This document shows, piece by piece, positions 14,704 to 21,599 of a DNA stretch of 25,100 nt. Positions within the stretch are counted from its first letter, which is position 1, and each line of letters opens with the position of its first letter. The notes below the pieces were generated by a model. The model searched no databases and was not told where the DNA came from. It saw nothing but the letters and a program-made list of their open reading frames with translations. The DNA is taken from contig JBAJNN010000029.1 in NCBI GenBank assembly GCA_036881905.1, positions 1 through 25,100 of the forward strand, given 5' to 3'. Position numbers and translations under genes: made by a program. Source of the stretch: JBAJNN01 sp036881905 (GTDB lineage: Bacteria; Pseudomonadota; Alphaproteobacteria; Rhizobiales; Im1).

Positions 14704-15281
14704 TGACGACCCGCATCGTAAAACTGGGCCTGGCTTTATTGTCTTTAAGTCTTGTCACGGCCTGTATGCAAAGACCGCCCGCCAGGCTGGTTGTCATGGC
14801 CGGTCAGGGGACGGCGGCGCAAATATCGCAAACGCCTAAAGCTTCTATCGGCGAGCCCATAGTATCGGTTCCGGAATATCTTGACACCTATGACGTTCTC
14901 ATCCGCACCTCGCCTTTCAGCCTTAAGGCCGACTCAAACCTGCGATGGGCGGAAAAACCGGCCTCGGCACTGGCGCGGCTCATTGCCGAGAACGGCATTG
15001 CGGCGGGATTTTCCACAACCGAACCGGCTGATTATGAGATTCTGGTCACTGTTGAGCGTTTCGAACCGACTCGTGAGGGCATTGTCGTACTTTGTGCCCG
15101 CTGGCTTGTGGTTGATGCCCGCAACCGCAAGAGTGTAATGATTCGGGGCGGCGATACCTTCTATCGATCCGTAGCGTCGGGACCGGATGGCCGCATTGCA
15201 GCCATGGAAGCAGCAGGGCGCGATCTCGCCCACGAGGTTATACGAAGCCTGCCCTCTCTCAAGGTCGGCAAACACCGGTAG
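14703..15281 (+). CDS. ABC-type transport auxiliary lipoprotein (PqiC/YmbA-like)
   Basis: A 192-residue lipoprotein. The signal sequence ends in the lipobox LVTAC with the acylated Cys at residue 21. The mature part matches the ABC_trans_aux/PqiC pattern: a segment with TSPFSLKADSNLRWAEKPASAL, then a strand-rich core (ADYEILVTVERFEPTREG, then RWLVVDARNRKSV) and a final helix (AAMEAAGRDLAHEVIRSLPSL). Its ATG overlaps the mlaD stop. In Mce/Pqi systems such lipoproteins sit on the periplasmic face of the outer membrane and help dock the MCE tube. Co-occurrence with mlaEFD in one operon supports that role here, taking the place of the MlaA/MlaC pair of E. coli, which is not seen nearby. Confidence 0.82.
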   Translation: MTTRIVKLGLALLSLSLVTACMQRPPARLVVMAGQGTAAQISQTPKASIGEPIVSVPEYLDTYDVLIRTSPFSLKADSNLRWAEKPASALARLIAENGIAAGFSTTEPADYEILVTVERFEPTREGIVVLCARWLVVDARNRKSVMIRGGDTFYRSVASGPDGRIAAMEAAGRDLAHEVIRSLPSLKVGKHR

Positions 15282-15288
15282 GCTAGGG

Positions 15289-15338
15289 TGGATTATCGTT
15301 TTCATTCCCCGAGAGATAAAGGGGTTTAAGTCAATCCA
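15289..15338 (+). terminator. Possible nested stem-loop after the mla operon
   Basis: Outer arms TGGATT (15289-15294) and AATCCA (15333-15338) enclose an inner CCCC (15307-15310) and GGGG (15321-15324). It lies in the 95-bp gap between the lipoprotein and rhomboid genes. There is no T-run, so it is not a standard intrinsic terminator. Low confidence. Confidence 0.25.
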
Positions 15339-15376
15339 CGATACCCGTTTATCGAAAAGACCAGGAAATTCGCTTC

Positions 15377-16156
15377 ATGCCTCACCCAACCATGCCGGAC
15401 AACCATCGTGTTATCAACGCCCCGACCGCGGTGGTCGTCCTGATCGGTATATTCATGGTTGTTCACTTCGTTCGTCTTGTGCTGCCGGATCGTCAAGCCT
15501 TGTTGATGTTGCTCGACCTTGCCTTTATTCCCGCCCGGTACGCGCGGAATGGCGAATATTTAATGGCACCCGTTATTCCCGGCGGCCCCGGCACCGCCTA
15601 CTGGAGCGCGATCACTTATGCGTTCGTGCATGGCAGTCTGGCGCATCTTGCAGTCAACAGCCTGTGGATGCTGGCTTTCGGCTCGGTTGTCGCGCGTCGC
15701 TTGTCCACAGGTCGTTTCCTGAGTTTGAGCGCTCTTTGCGCGATTGCGGGGGCTTTTGCACATCTGGCTCTCCATTGGGGCGAAATGATACCCGTCATCG
15801 GGGCTTCCGCGGCAATCTCCGGCCAGATGGGGGCGGCGGCGACTTTTATGTTTTCCAGGTCGAGCGGTTTATTCGATGCCATGCGTGAGGATCCCAAACG
15901 GATGCCCGCACTCGGTGTTATGGAAATTTTGCGGACGCCGAATGCCGTGATTTTTATCCTGACCTGGGTTGGTTTGAACATTTTGGCGGGGCTATTCGGC
16001 GGGGCCTGGCCCGGCCAAAGCCGAAATATCGCCTGGGAAGCCCATATTGCCGGTTTTTTCACCGGAATGGTTCTCTTCAGGGTATTCGACCATGATAAGC
16101 TGCGGTTTCGGCGCCGCGGGAAAAATCTGTCGGTTGAGAAAAATGACCGAGCTTGA
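15377..16156 (+). CDS. Rhomboid-family intramembrane serine protease
   Basis: A 259-residue multi-pass inner-membrane protein. The rhomboid features are HGSLAHLAVN (residues 85-94, oxyanion His and Asn), the catalytic Ser144 in GASAAISG and the catalytic His223 in WEAHIAGFFTGM. The usual GxSG reads GASA-A, a variant common in alphaproteobacterial rhomboids, so activity is expected. The insertion of about 45 residues between the Ser and the last helices (RSSGLFDAMREDPKRMPALG) is probably a cytoplasmic loop. CAGGAA upstream supports ATG 15377; ATG 15392 is an alternative. Substrates are unknown. The rplU promoter begins within the end of this gene. Confidence 0.88.
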   Translation: MPHPTMPDNHRVINAPTAVVVLIGIFMVVHFVRLVLPDRQALLMLLDLAFIPARYARNGEYLMAPVIPGGPGTAYWSAITYAFVHGSLAHLAVNSLWMLAFGSVVARRLSTGRFLSLSALCAIAGAFAHLALHWGEMIPVIGASAAISGQMGAAATFMFSRSSGLFDAMREDPKRMPALGVMEILRTPNAVIFILTWVGLNILAGLFGGAWPGQSRNIAWEAHIAGFFTGMVLFRVFDHDKLRFRRRGKNLSVEKNDRA

Positions 16157-16181
16157 CACGCTTAAAGGAGCCGCGTAAGGT
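16153..16181 (+). promoter_or_regulatory. Strong promoter for rplU-rpmA
   Basis: A perfect -35 TTGACA (16153-16158), a 17-bp spacer and TAAGGT (16176-16181) closely match the alphaproteobacterial housekeeping consensus. The -35 overlaps the stop of the rhomboid gene. The predicted transcript has a leader of about 75-80 bases before the rplU ATG. Confidence 0.65.
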
Positions 16182-16191
16182 GCCCGAATAG

Positions 16192-16229
16192 ACCCGATAT
16201 GCCATCAGGAGCGGTCGGGTTTACGGCAT
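16192..16229 (+). promoter_or_regulatory. Candidate pseudoknot in the rplU leader
   Basis: ACCCGA (16192-16197) pairs perfectly with TCGGGT (16215-16220), and ATGCC (16199-16203) pairs with GGCAT (16225-16229). The order is interleaved, so the two stems would form an H-type pseudoknot or two competing hairpins, just downstream of the rplU promoter. Leader structures controlling L21 are known in Firmicutes; a link here is inference. The stems are short, so chance pairing is possible. Confidence 0.35.
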
Positions 16230-16265
16230 TCTCGTCATTCAATGATCAAAGGCGCGGTCGAAGCC

Positions 16266-16721
16266 ATGTACGCAGTCATCAAGACAGGCGGCAAACAGTA
16301 TAAGGTTGCCGAAAATGATGTCATCACGGTTGAACGTCTTCACGGCGAGCCGGGTCAGACTGTCAACCTCGACCGTATCGTGATGGTCGCCGGTTCGGGC
16401 GATCCTATTATCGGCGCGCCCTATGTCGCCGGCGCAAGCGTTGGCGCCGAGGTGGTCGAGCAGGGACGCGGCAACAAGATTGCGGTGTTCAAGAAGAAAA
16501 GGCGTAAAGGCTATCGCCGGTTGCGCGGTCATCGCCAGCTTTCCACAACGCTAAGGATTATCGCCCTTCCCATGGTCGCGGGCAAAACCGGTAAGGTAGA
16601 CGCGACGGCGGAGAAAGCCCCCGTGCAAGCCGAAAACGCCGAAGTGAGCGTGTCGCCGCCGGCGGCCAAGTCTTCCGCCCGTGAGGCTTCGGCGGCCGAA
16701 ATTGACGGAACGGTAAGCTAA
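16266..16721 (+). CDS. rplU: 50S ribosomal protein L21
   Basis: A 151-residue protein. The first 103 residues are a standard L21 (MYAVIKTGGKQYKV, then the KKKRRKGYRRLRGHRQ rRNA-binding segment and the usual strand after it). The remaining 48 are an Ala/Glu/Val-rich, low-complexity extension typical of alphaproteobacteria but longer than in E. coli (103 residues). ATG 16266 is chosen over ATG 16242 because the family always starts MYAVI. It is probably cotranscribed with rpmA from the promoter at 16153. A structured leader may regulate it. Confidence 0.95.
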   Translation: MYAVIKTGGKQYKVAENDVITVERLHGEPGQTVNLDRIVMVAGSGDPIIGAPYVAGASVGAEVVEQGRGNKIAVFKKKRRKGYRRLRGHRQLSTTLRIIALPMVAGKTGKVDATAEKAPVQAENAEVSVSPPAAKSSAREASAAEIDGTVS

Positions 16722-16822
16722 GCGCCGGGAAAACGTGGCGATAGGGTATCGCAACAATGACGGACAAGGCAATTTAAACCCTGTGACGGAAAGAGTGCAG
16801 AGAGTAAGACGGAGCAAGACCG

Positions 16823-17086
16823 ATGGCGCATAAGAAAGCAGGCGGTTCCTCGCGCAATGGGCGCGATTCCGCAGGTCGAAGGCTTGGTGTAAAGAAATTC
16901 GGCGGTGAGTTCGTCGTCCCGGGCAATATTATCCTGCGCCAGCGTGGCACCAAATGGCACCCTGGCGCCAATGTTGGGATCGGCAGGGATCACACCATCT
17001 TTGCCCGCTGCAAGGGGGCGGTGAAATTTTATTGCGGACGCAAGGGGCGCAGCTTTGTCCGTGTCGTGCCGGCTGCGGCGGATTAA
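16823..17086 (+). CDS. rpmA: 50S ribosomal protein L27
   Basis: An 87-residue protein beginning MAHKKAGGSSRNGRDSAGRR, the highly conserved L27 N-terminus that reaches the peptidyl-transferase centre. It has no Firmicute-type cleavable leader. The core (KFGGEFVVPGNIILRQRGTKWHPG) and the C-terminal strand are intact. It lies 101 bp after rplU in the same direction, with ACGGAG ahead of the ATG. The order rplU-rpmA-obgE is widely conserved. Confidence 0.96.
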   Translation: MAHKKAGGSSRNGRDSAGRRLGVKKFGGEFVVPGNIILRQRGTKWHPGANVGIGRDHTIFARCKGAVKFYCGRKGRSFVRVVPAAAD

Positions 17087-17437
17087 AGACAAACCGGCGT
17101 TTTTCCAACTACGTTTTGATCGGTCTTGATGAGCAAGCCGGCTGATTTGGCCCGTGGCAGGTTTTATCTTAAAAATTCCGCTCCAAAAAGCGGGAACGGG
17201 TCTCCACACTCTCGCGGGCAAGAGGGCGGGCATATTGCGCTTTGTGGTTTTGTGGGCCGATCGATGTGATTGGGTGGGTTGATCTTGTGCTGTTGGTGGA
17301 TTTTCGGCCAATTGTTCGCCCCTGTTTGCGTGGTTTTCGATCCGCGCCTTAAAAGGGCAATGACTCCCAACCGCCAAGGCCCGAGCATTTGGCGACGCGT
17401 TTGCTCTTAGTTGGCAGTCTGTTTCAGGGTCTGTCCC
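17087..17437. other. Intergenic stretch between rpmA and obgE, no gene seen
   Basis: About 350 bp with no credible coding frame. Many alphaproteobacteria have an acetyltransferase gene here; no remnant of one is readable. It holds a small hairpin CCGCT/AGCGG (17178-17193) followed by a T-run on the minus strand only, and an inverted repeat CGCCAA (17372-17377) and TTGGCG (17389-17394) ahead of obgE. No clear promoter consensus was found. Confidence 0.5.
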
Positions 17438-18508
17438 ATGAAGTTTCTCGATCGGGCGAAAATTTATGTGCGTGCAGGCGATGGCGGCCATGGCTGTTTG
17501 AGCTTTCGCCACGAAAAATTCGTTGAATTTGGTGGTCCCGATGGCGGTGATGGCGGTCGCGGTGCGGATGTGTGGGTTGAGGCCGTGCACGGTCTCAATA
17601 CGTTGATCGACTATCGCTACCGGCAACATTTCAGGGCGGAATGCGGGGTCCACGGTATGGGCCGCGGCAGGACTGGGGCCGGCGGCGCGCCATTGGTGCT
17701 CAAGGTTCCCGTGGGCACGCAGGTTTTTGAGGAGGATGAATTAACGCCGATTGCCGATCTCACTGCTCCCGGCCAGCGTGTTCTTCTTGCGCGCGGCGGC
17801 AATGGAGGGTTCGGCAATGCCCGCTTCAAATCGTCCACCGACCGCGCGCCGCGGCGCGCCAATGACGGGGAGAAGGGAGAAGGACGCTGGATATGGCTGC
17901 GACTCAAACTGCTGGCCGATGCCGGTCTGATCGGCCTGCCCAATGCCGGAAAATCGACGTTTCTCTCCCGCGTCAGCGCCGCGCGGCCGAAAATCGGCTC
18001 TTACCCCTTTACCACCCTCGATCCGGTTCTGGGGGTGGTGCGCCGGGAGAGCGAAGCATTCACTCTGGCCGATATTCCGGGTCTCATTGCAGGCGCTCAT
18101 GAAGGGGTGGGGTTGGGAGACCGCTTTCTTGGCCATGTGGAACGTTGCGCAGTCCTGGTTCATCTGATCGACGCGAGTGGCGGGACCGATGTCGTGACAG
18201 CCTATCGTATGGTGCGCGACGAGTTGGAAAGTTACGGCCGGAGTTTGAGCGAAAAACCGGAAATTGTCGTTCTCACCAAAATCGACACAATGACGGATGG
18301 CGCGGTTGACGATTTGGCGACCTGTTTCGGGGCCAAAACCGGTGTTGTGCCCTTGCGGGTGTCGGCGGTGAGCGGCCGTGGCGTGGCAGAGAGTCTGCAT
18401 TCGATTGCACGGGCGATCGACAATGGCCGCGCCAAGAAACCCGAAAGTCAGATTCAGGCAACGGATCAATCTTTGCTCACAACCGGAACCAATGGCTGGA
18501 CACCGTGA
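17438..18508 (+). CDS. obgE: Obg-family GTPase (ObgE/CgtA)
   Basis: A 356-residue essential GTPase acting in 50S subunit assembly and the stringent response. The glycine-rich Obg fold is at residues 1-158 (GDGGHGCLSFRHEKFVEFGG and DGGDGGRG segments). The G domain has G1 GLPNAGKS (166-173), G2 TTLDP (192-196), G3 DIPG (212-215), G4 TKID (280-283, for NKxD) and G5 SAVSG (309-313). ATG 17438 (MKFLDRAKIYV) is the conserved start; an earlier frame from 17411 adds residues foreign to the family. There is no long C-terminal extension. Its position downstream of rplU-rpmA is conserved across bacteria. Confidence 0.95.
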   Translation: MKFLDRAKIYVRAGDGGHGCLSFRHEKFVEFGGPDGGDGGRGADVWVEAVHGLNTLIDYRYRQHFRAECGVHGMGRGRTGAGGAPLVLKVPVGTQVFEEDELTPIADLTAPGQRVLLARGGNGGFGNARFKSSTDRAPRRANDGEKGEGRWIWLRLKLLADAGLIGLPNAGKSTFLSRVSAARPKIGSYPFTTLDPVLGVVRRESEAFTLADIPGLIAGAHEGVGLGDRFLGHVERCAVLVHLIDASGGTDVVTAYRMVRDELESYGRSLSEKPEIVVLTKIDTMTDGAVDDLATCFGAKTGVVPLRVSAVSGRGVAESLHSIARAIDNGRAKKPESQIQATDQSLLTTGTNGWTP

Positions 18509-18520
18509 TTTTTGAATATG

Positions 18521-18585
18521 GCTAACCGTTCGACTTATTATGGTCTGTTTTTTATTTTCGGGATTTTGCGAGGCGCCCGGTTAGC
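18521..18585 (+). terminator. Long inverted repeat after obgE
   Basis: GCTAACCG (18521-18528) and CGGTTAGC (18578-18585) form a perfect 8-bp inverted repeat with a 49-base loop, 12 bp after the obgE stop. ATGGCT (18518-18523) can alternatively pair with AGCCAT (18595-18600). There is no T-run after the right arm, so it is not a classical intrinsic terminator. It may be a transcript-end or processing structure. Confidence 0.35.
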
Positions 18586-18633
18586 ATAAAATGACAGCCA
18601 TGCGGTGGGGGCTTGAGTTGATAGTTTTCGTTG

Positions 18634-18662
18634 TTGACCATGTAGCGGTCCTGGGTTAAGAC
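18634..18662 (+). promoter_or_regulatory. Promoter for rplM-rpsI
   Basis: TTGACC (18634-18639), a 17-bp spacer and TAAGAC (18657-18662) resemble the rplU promoter (TTGACA-17-TAAGGT). The leader to the rplM ATG would be about 120 bases and contains the hairpin at 18692-18721. Confidence 0.55.
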
Positions 18663-18691
18663 TAACGAAAGGGGTCTGAACCGGCCTCTTA

Positions 18692-18721
18692 CGCCGCTTT
18701 TGTTTCTCAAGTAGAGCGGCG
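18692..18721 (+). promoter_or_regulatory. Leader hairpin upstream of rplM
   Basis: CGCCGCT (18692-18698) and AGCGGCG (18715-18721) form a perfect GC-rich 7-bp stem with a 16-base loop in the predicted rplM leader. Autogenous leaders are known for L13 operons in other phyla. That this one is regulatory is inference. Confidence 0.4.
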
Positions 18722-18790
18722 CGAATACCAAAACCGAATATAATGTCTCATGAAACGGGTCAAAGGCTACCCCTGGATGGAGCTTCAATG

Positions 18791-19255
18791 ATGCGAACAC
18801 ACTCTGCAAAACCCGCGGAGATCAAGAAAGACTGGGTTTTAATCGATGCCGAGGGTTTGGTGGTCGGCCGGCTCGCGGCGCTCATCGGCCCCCGCCTTCG
18901 CGGAAAGCATAAGGCGTACTATACGCCTCATGTCGATTGCGGGGACAATATTATCGTGGTGAATGCGGAAAAGCTCGTGTTCACCGGCAGAAAGTATGAC
19001 AACAAAACCTATTATCGTCATACCGGCTATCCCGGCGGATTGCGCGAACGCACGGCGCGGCAGATTCTGGAAAGCCGTAACCCTGAGCGTGTTTTGTGCT
19101 TGGCGGTGCAACGTATGATGCCGCGGGGGCCGCTCGGCCGCAAGCAGCTCAAGAACCTGCGGGTTTACGCCGGTGCGCATCACCCCCATGACGCACAAAA
19201 TCCGCAATCTTTGGATGTTGCGGCGCTCAATGCGAAAACTGTAAGGAAAGGTTAA
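18791..19255 (+). CDS. rplM: 50S ribosomal protein L13
   Basis: A 154-residue protein with the L13 signature: THSAKPAEIKKDWVLIDAEG at the start, GKHKAYYTPHVDCGD, YRHTGYPGGLRE and the RMMPRGPLGRKQLKNLRVYAG region. Adjacent ATGs at 18788 and 18791 are both possible; 18791 leaves 8 bases after GGAG (18779-18782), a better spacing. A more distant ATG at 18743 adds residues foreign to the family. It is followed four bases later by rpsI, the universal L13-S9 pair. Confidence 0.95.
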   Translation: MRTHSAKPAEIKKDWVLIDAEGLVVGRLAALIGPRLRGKHKAYYTPHVDCGDNIIVVNAEKLVFTGRKYDNKTYYRHTGYPGGLRERTARQILESRNPERVLCLAVQRMMPRGPLGRKQLKNLRVYAGAHHPHDAQNPQSLDVAALNAKTVRKG

Positions 19256-19259
19256 GCCG

Positions 19260-19751
19260 ATGGCCGAACAGGAAGCCGCAAAGACGCTTGAGGCTTTGGG
19301 CGATGCTGTAGAGACGGGTCCGGTCACTTTGGAAAAGCCCCTGCCGGAACCCATGATTGATGAGCACGGCCGCGCCTATGCCACCGGACGGCGCAAGAAC
19401 GCCATCGCCCGGGTGTGGATCAGGCCCGGGCCCGGCAAGGTTGTCGTCAATGGCAAAGATATCGATACCTACTTCACCCGCCCGGTCTTGCGAATGATTT
19501 TGCGTCAGCCCATGATGGCGGCAGATCGCGATTCTCACTATGACGTCTCATGTACGGTCACCGGCGGCGGATTGTCGGGGCAAGCCGGCGCCGTAAGACA
19601 TGGTGTATCGCGGGCCTTGGCGCGTTTCGAGCCGGAATTGCGCAATGTCCTCAAAAGCGGCGGTTTTCTGACCCGCGATTCGCGCGTGGTCGAGCGCAAA
19701 AAATATGGCCGCCGCAAGGCGCGTCGCGGTTTCCAGTTCTCCAAGCGCTGA
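19260..19751 (+). CDS. rpsI: 30S ribosomal protein S9
   Basis: A 163-residue protein. An N-terminal acidic extension of about 38 residues, as seen in alphaproteobacteria, precedes the conserved YATGRRKNAIARVWIRPG core. It has GGGLSGQAGAVRHGVSRAL and the basic C-terminal tail ending FSKR, which contacts the P-site tRNA. ATG 19260 is 4 bases after the rplM stop, with AGGAAAGG upstream, so translation is coupled to rplM. Confidence 0.96.
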   Translation: MAEQEAAKTLEALGDAVETGPVTLEKPLPEPMIDEHGRAYATGRRKNAIARVWIRPGPGKVVVNGKDIDTYFTRPVLRMILRQPMMAADRDSHYDVSCTVTGGGLSGQAGAVRHGVSRALARFEPELRNVLKSGGFLTRDSRVVERKKYGRRKARRGFQFSKR

Positions 19752-19875
19752 CAACTGGGATTTGCCGATTCGCATGGCTGCCGGGGGGAGCGGATGAAGG
19801 CGATCGGGGCCGGTTTATGACGAATGGAAAGAGCGCATCTTTGTCCGCAACAAGATGTGGGTCGGGGGAGAGAGA

Positions 19876-20847
19876 ATGAAATATGGCTTGATCGGAACCG
19901 TCGCCATTGCCGGAATCTTCCTTGCAACGGGATTTCAGGCGCAAGCCCAACCGTCGAGGCCGGAATGTCTGGTGCCCGCCAAGCCTGGCGGGGGCTTCGA
20001 TCTGACCTGCCGTCTGGCGGCCAATGCTTTTCTTGCGACCGGAATGCTCCCTAAATCAATGGCCGTGACCTACATGCCGGGCGGTGTCGGCGCCGTGGCC
20101 TATAATCACGTCATCGCCAAACGCTCATCCGACGCCAATCTGATTACGGCGGCCTCGACAGGCTCGGCACTGCTTCTGGCCCAGGGCAAGTTCGGCAGGT
20201 ACGATGAAACCTCGGTGCGTTGGCTTGGCGCTCTTGGCGCCGATTATGGCGTTCTCGCGGTGCGGGCCGATTCACCATACACAACGCTTGGGGATTTGAT
20301 CGAGGCCTATAAGGCCGACCCGCGCCATTTTGCCATCGCCGGCGGTGGGGCTGTCGGCTCTCAGGACTGGATGAAGGCGGCGATCCTCGCCAAAGCCGCT
20401 GGGCAGGACCCCAAATCCATGCATTATGTGGCGCTGGAGGGCGGCGGCGCGGTTTTGACGGCTCTTGAGGGCGGTCATGTTCAGGTCGGCTCCGGCGATG
20501 CTTCCGAAATGGTCCGGCACCACCTTGCCGGCAAGGTTCGGATTCTCGCCGTGATGGCGAAAGACCGTCTCCCGGGCGATATGGCCGACGTTCCAACCGC
20601 CATGGAACAGGGCGTCGATGTCGAATGGCCGGTCTGGCGCGGCTATTATATCGGCAAGGATGTGTCCGACGCCGACTATGAGTGGTGGGTCGAGACCTTG
20701 CGTAAATTGGCCGACACGGCCGCATTCGAAAAAGAACGCAAAGCGCGCGGGCTTTACGAATTCACCCTTCTTGGCAAGGCATTCGCCGAGCGGGTGAAAT
20801 CAGATGTCGCTCGCTTCAGGCAGCTTGCCCGCAAGGCGGATCTGTAG
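19876..20847 (+). CDS. tctC: Tripartite tricarboxylate transporter substrate-binding protein (TctC family)
   Basis: A 323-residue periplasmic binding protein of the TctC/Bug family. The signal peptide (MKYGLIGTVAIAGIFLATGF, ending QAQA) precedes CLVPAKPGGGFDLTCRLAAN, the conserved PGGG-D ligand loop. MPGGVGAVAYNHV and the later GSQDWMKAAIL and GGGAVLTALEGGHV segments fit the family. ATG 19876 is supported by the strong GGGGGAGAGA just upstream. It is followed by tctB and tctA, forming a complete TTT system for a carboxylate; which one cannot be read from sequence. A palindromic repeat starts 10 bp after the stop. Confidence 0.9.
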   Translation: MKYGLIGTVAIAGIFLATGFQAQAQPSRPECLVPAKPGGGFDLTCRLAANAFLATGMLPKSMAVTYMPGGVGAVAYNHVIAKRSSDANLITAASTGSALLLAQGKFGRYDETSVRWLGALGADYGVLAVRADSPYTTLGDLIEAYKADPRHFAIAGGGAVGSQDWMKAAILAKAAGQDPKSMHYVALEGGGAVLTALEGGHVQVGSGDASEMVRHHLAGKVRILAVMAKDRLPGDMADVPTAMEQGVDVEWPVWRGYYIGKDVSDADYEWWVETLRKLADTAAFEKERKARGLYEFTLLGKAFAERVKSDVARFRQLARKADL

Positions 20848-20856
20848 CCGAGGCTC

Positions 20857-20963
20857 CAGAGCATTTTCCGTGGCAATGAAATCACGTAAAATTCTCTAGT
20901 TGATTGTTTTTTTAAGTATAATCTTGATTTGATCTCGCTTCTCCGGATCGGATTATGCTTTAG
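20857..20963 (+). repeat. Bipartite palindromic repeat, copy D, between tctC and tctB
   Basis: A 107-bp element running from CAGAGC to GCTTTAG. The left hairpin is ATTTTCCGTG facing CACGTAAAAT, the same type as copy C but with a worn stem. The right half (AGTATAATC and GATTATGCT) matches the other copies. It interrupts the tctC-tctB spacing and could act as a partial terminator or RNA-stabilising structure within the operon. Confidence 0.85.
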
Positions 20964-21094
20964 TGAAGGCCGGGGAACCGTGAGAGCAACCGATGTCCAG
21001 GGAATCCAGCACGAAGACGCCGTCCGATACGCAAACCGGGACACCCCGTTCCACGCTTGTGGGTAAGCTCGATCGGGAACGTCGGGGGAGGGAA

Positions 21095-21565
21095 ATGGCA
21101 AGGGATGATGCGTTGCGCTTTTCCCCATCGCCATTGGCAGAGCGCATCGGCGCGGTCGGTCTTCTGATTCTGGCGCTGGCCTACGGGGTCGGCGCGGGCC
21201 ATATCGACTATGCCTTTGCCTCCGATCCGTTGGGCCCGCGCGCGATGCCGCTTTCGCTCGGCCTCATTCTCGGCGTGCTTTGTCTTTTATATCTGCGGCG
21301 GCCTGGCTCGGCCAAACCGTTTCCCACGGGGCTGTTGCTGCTCAGAATACTGGCCGTTCCCGCGATCATCGTCGTCACGGTGTTTCTTTTGGATCTCGTG
21401 GGGTTCGCGGCGGCGGTTTTCATCCTGACGGCGAGTTTGGGGCTTTTATTCGGCGCACCCTTGCGCTTGACTCTTGTCGCGGCGCTTGGGCATGCCGTCC
21501 TGTGGTGGTTCATCTTTGTCCATCTCTTGGATGTCTATCTGCCGAGGGGCGCCGTTTTCGGCTGA
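21095..21565 (+). CDS. tctB: Tripartite tricarboxylate transporter small membrane subunit (TctB family)
   Basis: A 156-residue integral membrane protein with four predicted helices (IGAVGLLILALAYGVGAG; MPLSLGLILGVLCLLYL; ILAVPAIIVVTVFLLDLVGF; LVAALGHAVLWWFIFVHLL). The conserved DPLGPRAMPLSLG region after helix 1 is typical of TctB. The frame is open from ATG 20993, but ATG 21095 is preferred because GGGGGAGGGAA lies directly upstream and the family length is about 150. If the upstream start were used, the protein would carry 34 extra charged residues. It lies 34 bp ahead of tctA. Confidence 0.85.
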   Translation: MARDDALRFSPSPLAERIGAVGLLILALAYGVGAGHIDYAFASDPLGPRAMPLSLGLILGVLCLLYLRRPGSAKPFPTGLLLLRILAVPAIIVVTVFLLDLVGFAAAVFILTASLGLLFGAPLRLTLVAALGHAVLWWFIFVHLLDVYLPRGAVFG

Positions 21566-21599
21566 GCGAGCGCAAGAAACGCCGGACGGGAGCGATTCC

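Noticed and set aside
17176..17196. Hairpin with a T-run, terminator-like on the minus strand
   Set aside because: No minus-strand gene leads into it, and the stem is only 5 bp; probably chance.
16718..17653. Long minus-strand open frame across rpmA and the obgE leader
   Set aside because: It covers conserved L27 and Obg sequence on the opposite strand and its translation matches nothing recognisable.
20993..21094. N-terminal extension of tctB from ATG 20993
   Set aside because: It lacks a good ribosome binding site, gives an atypical charged extension, and a strong site precedes ATG 21095.
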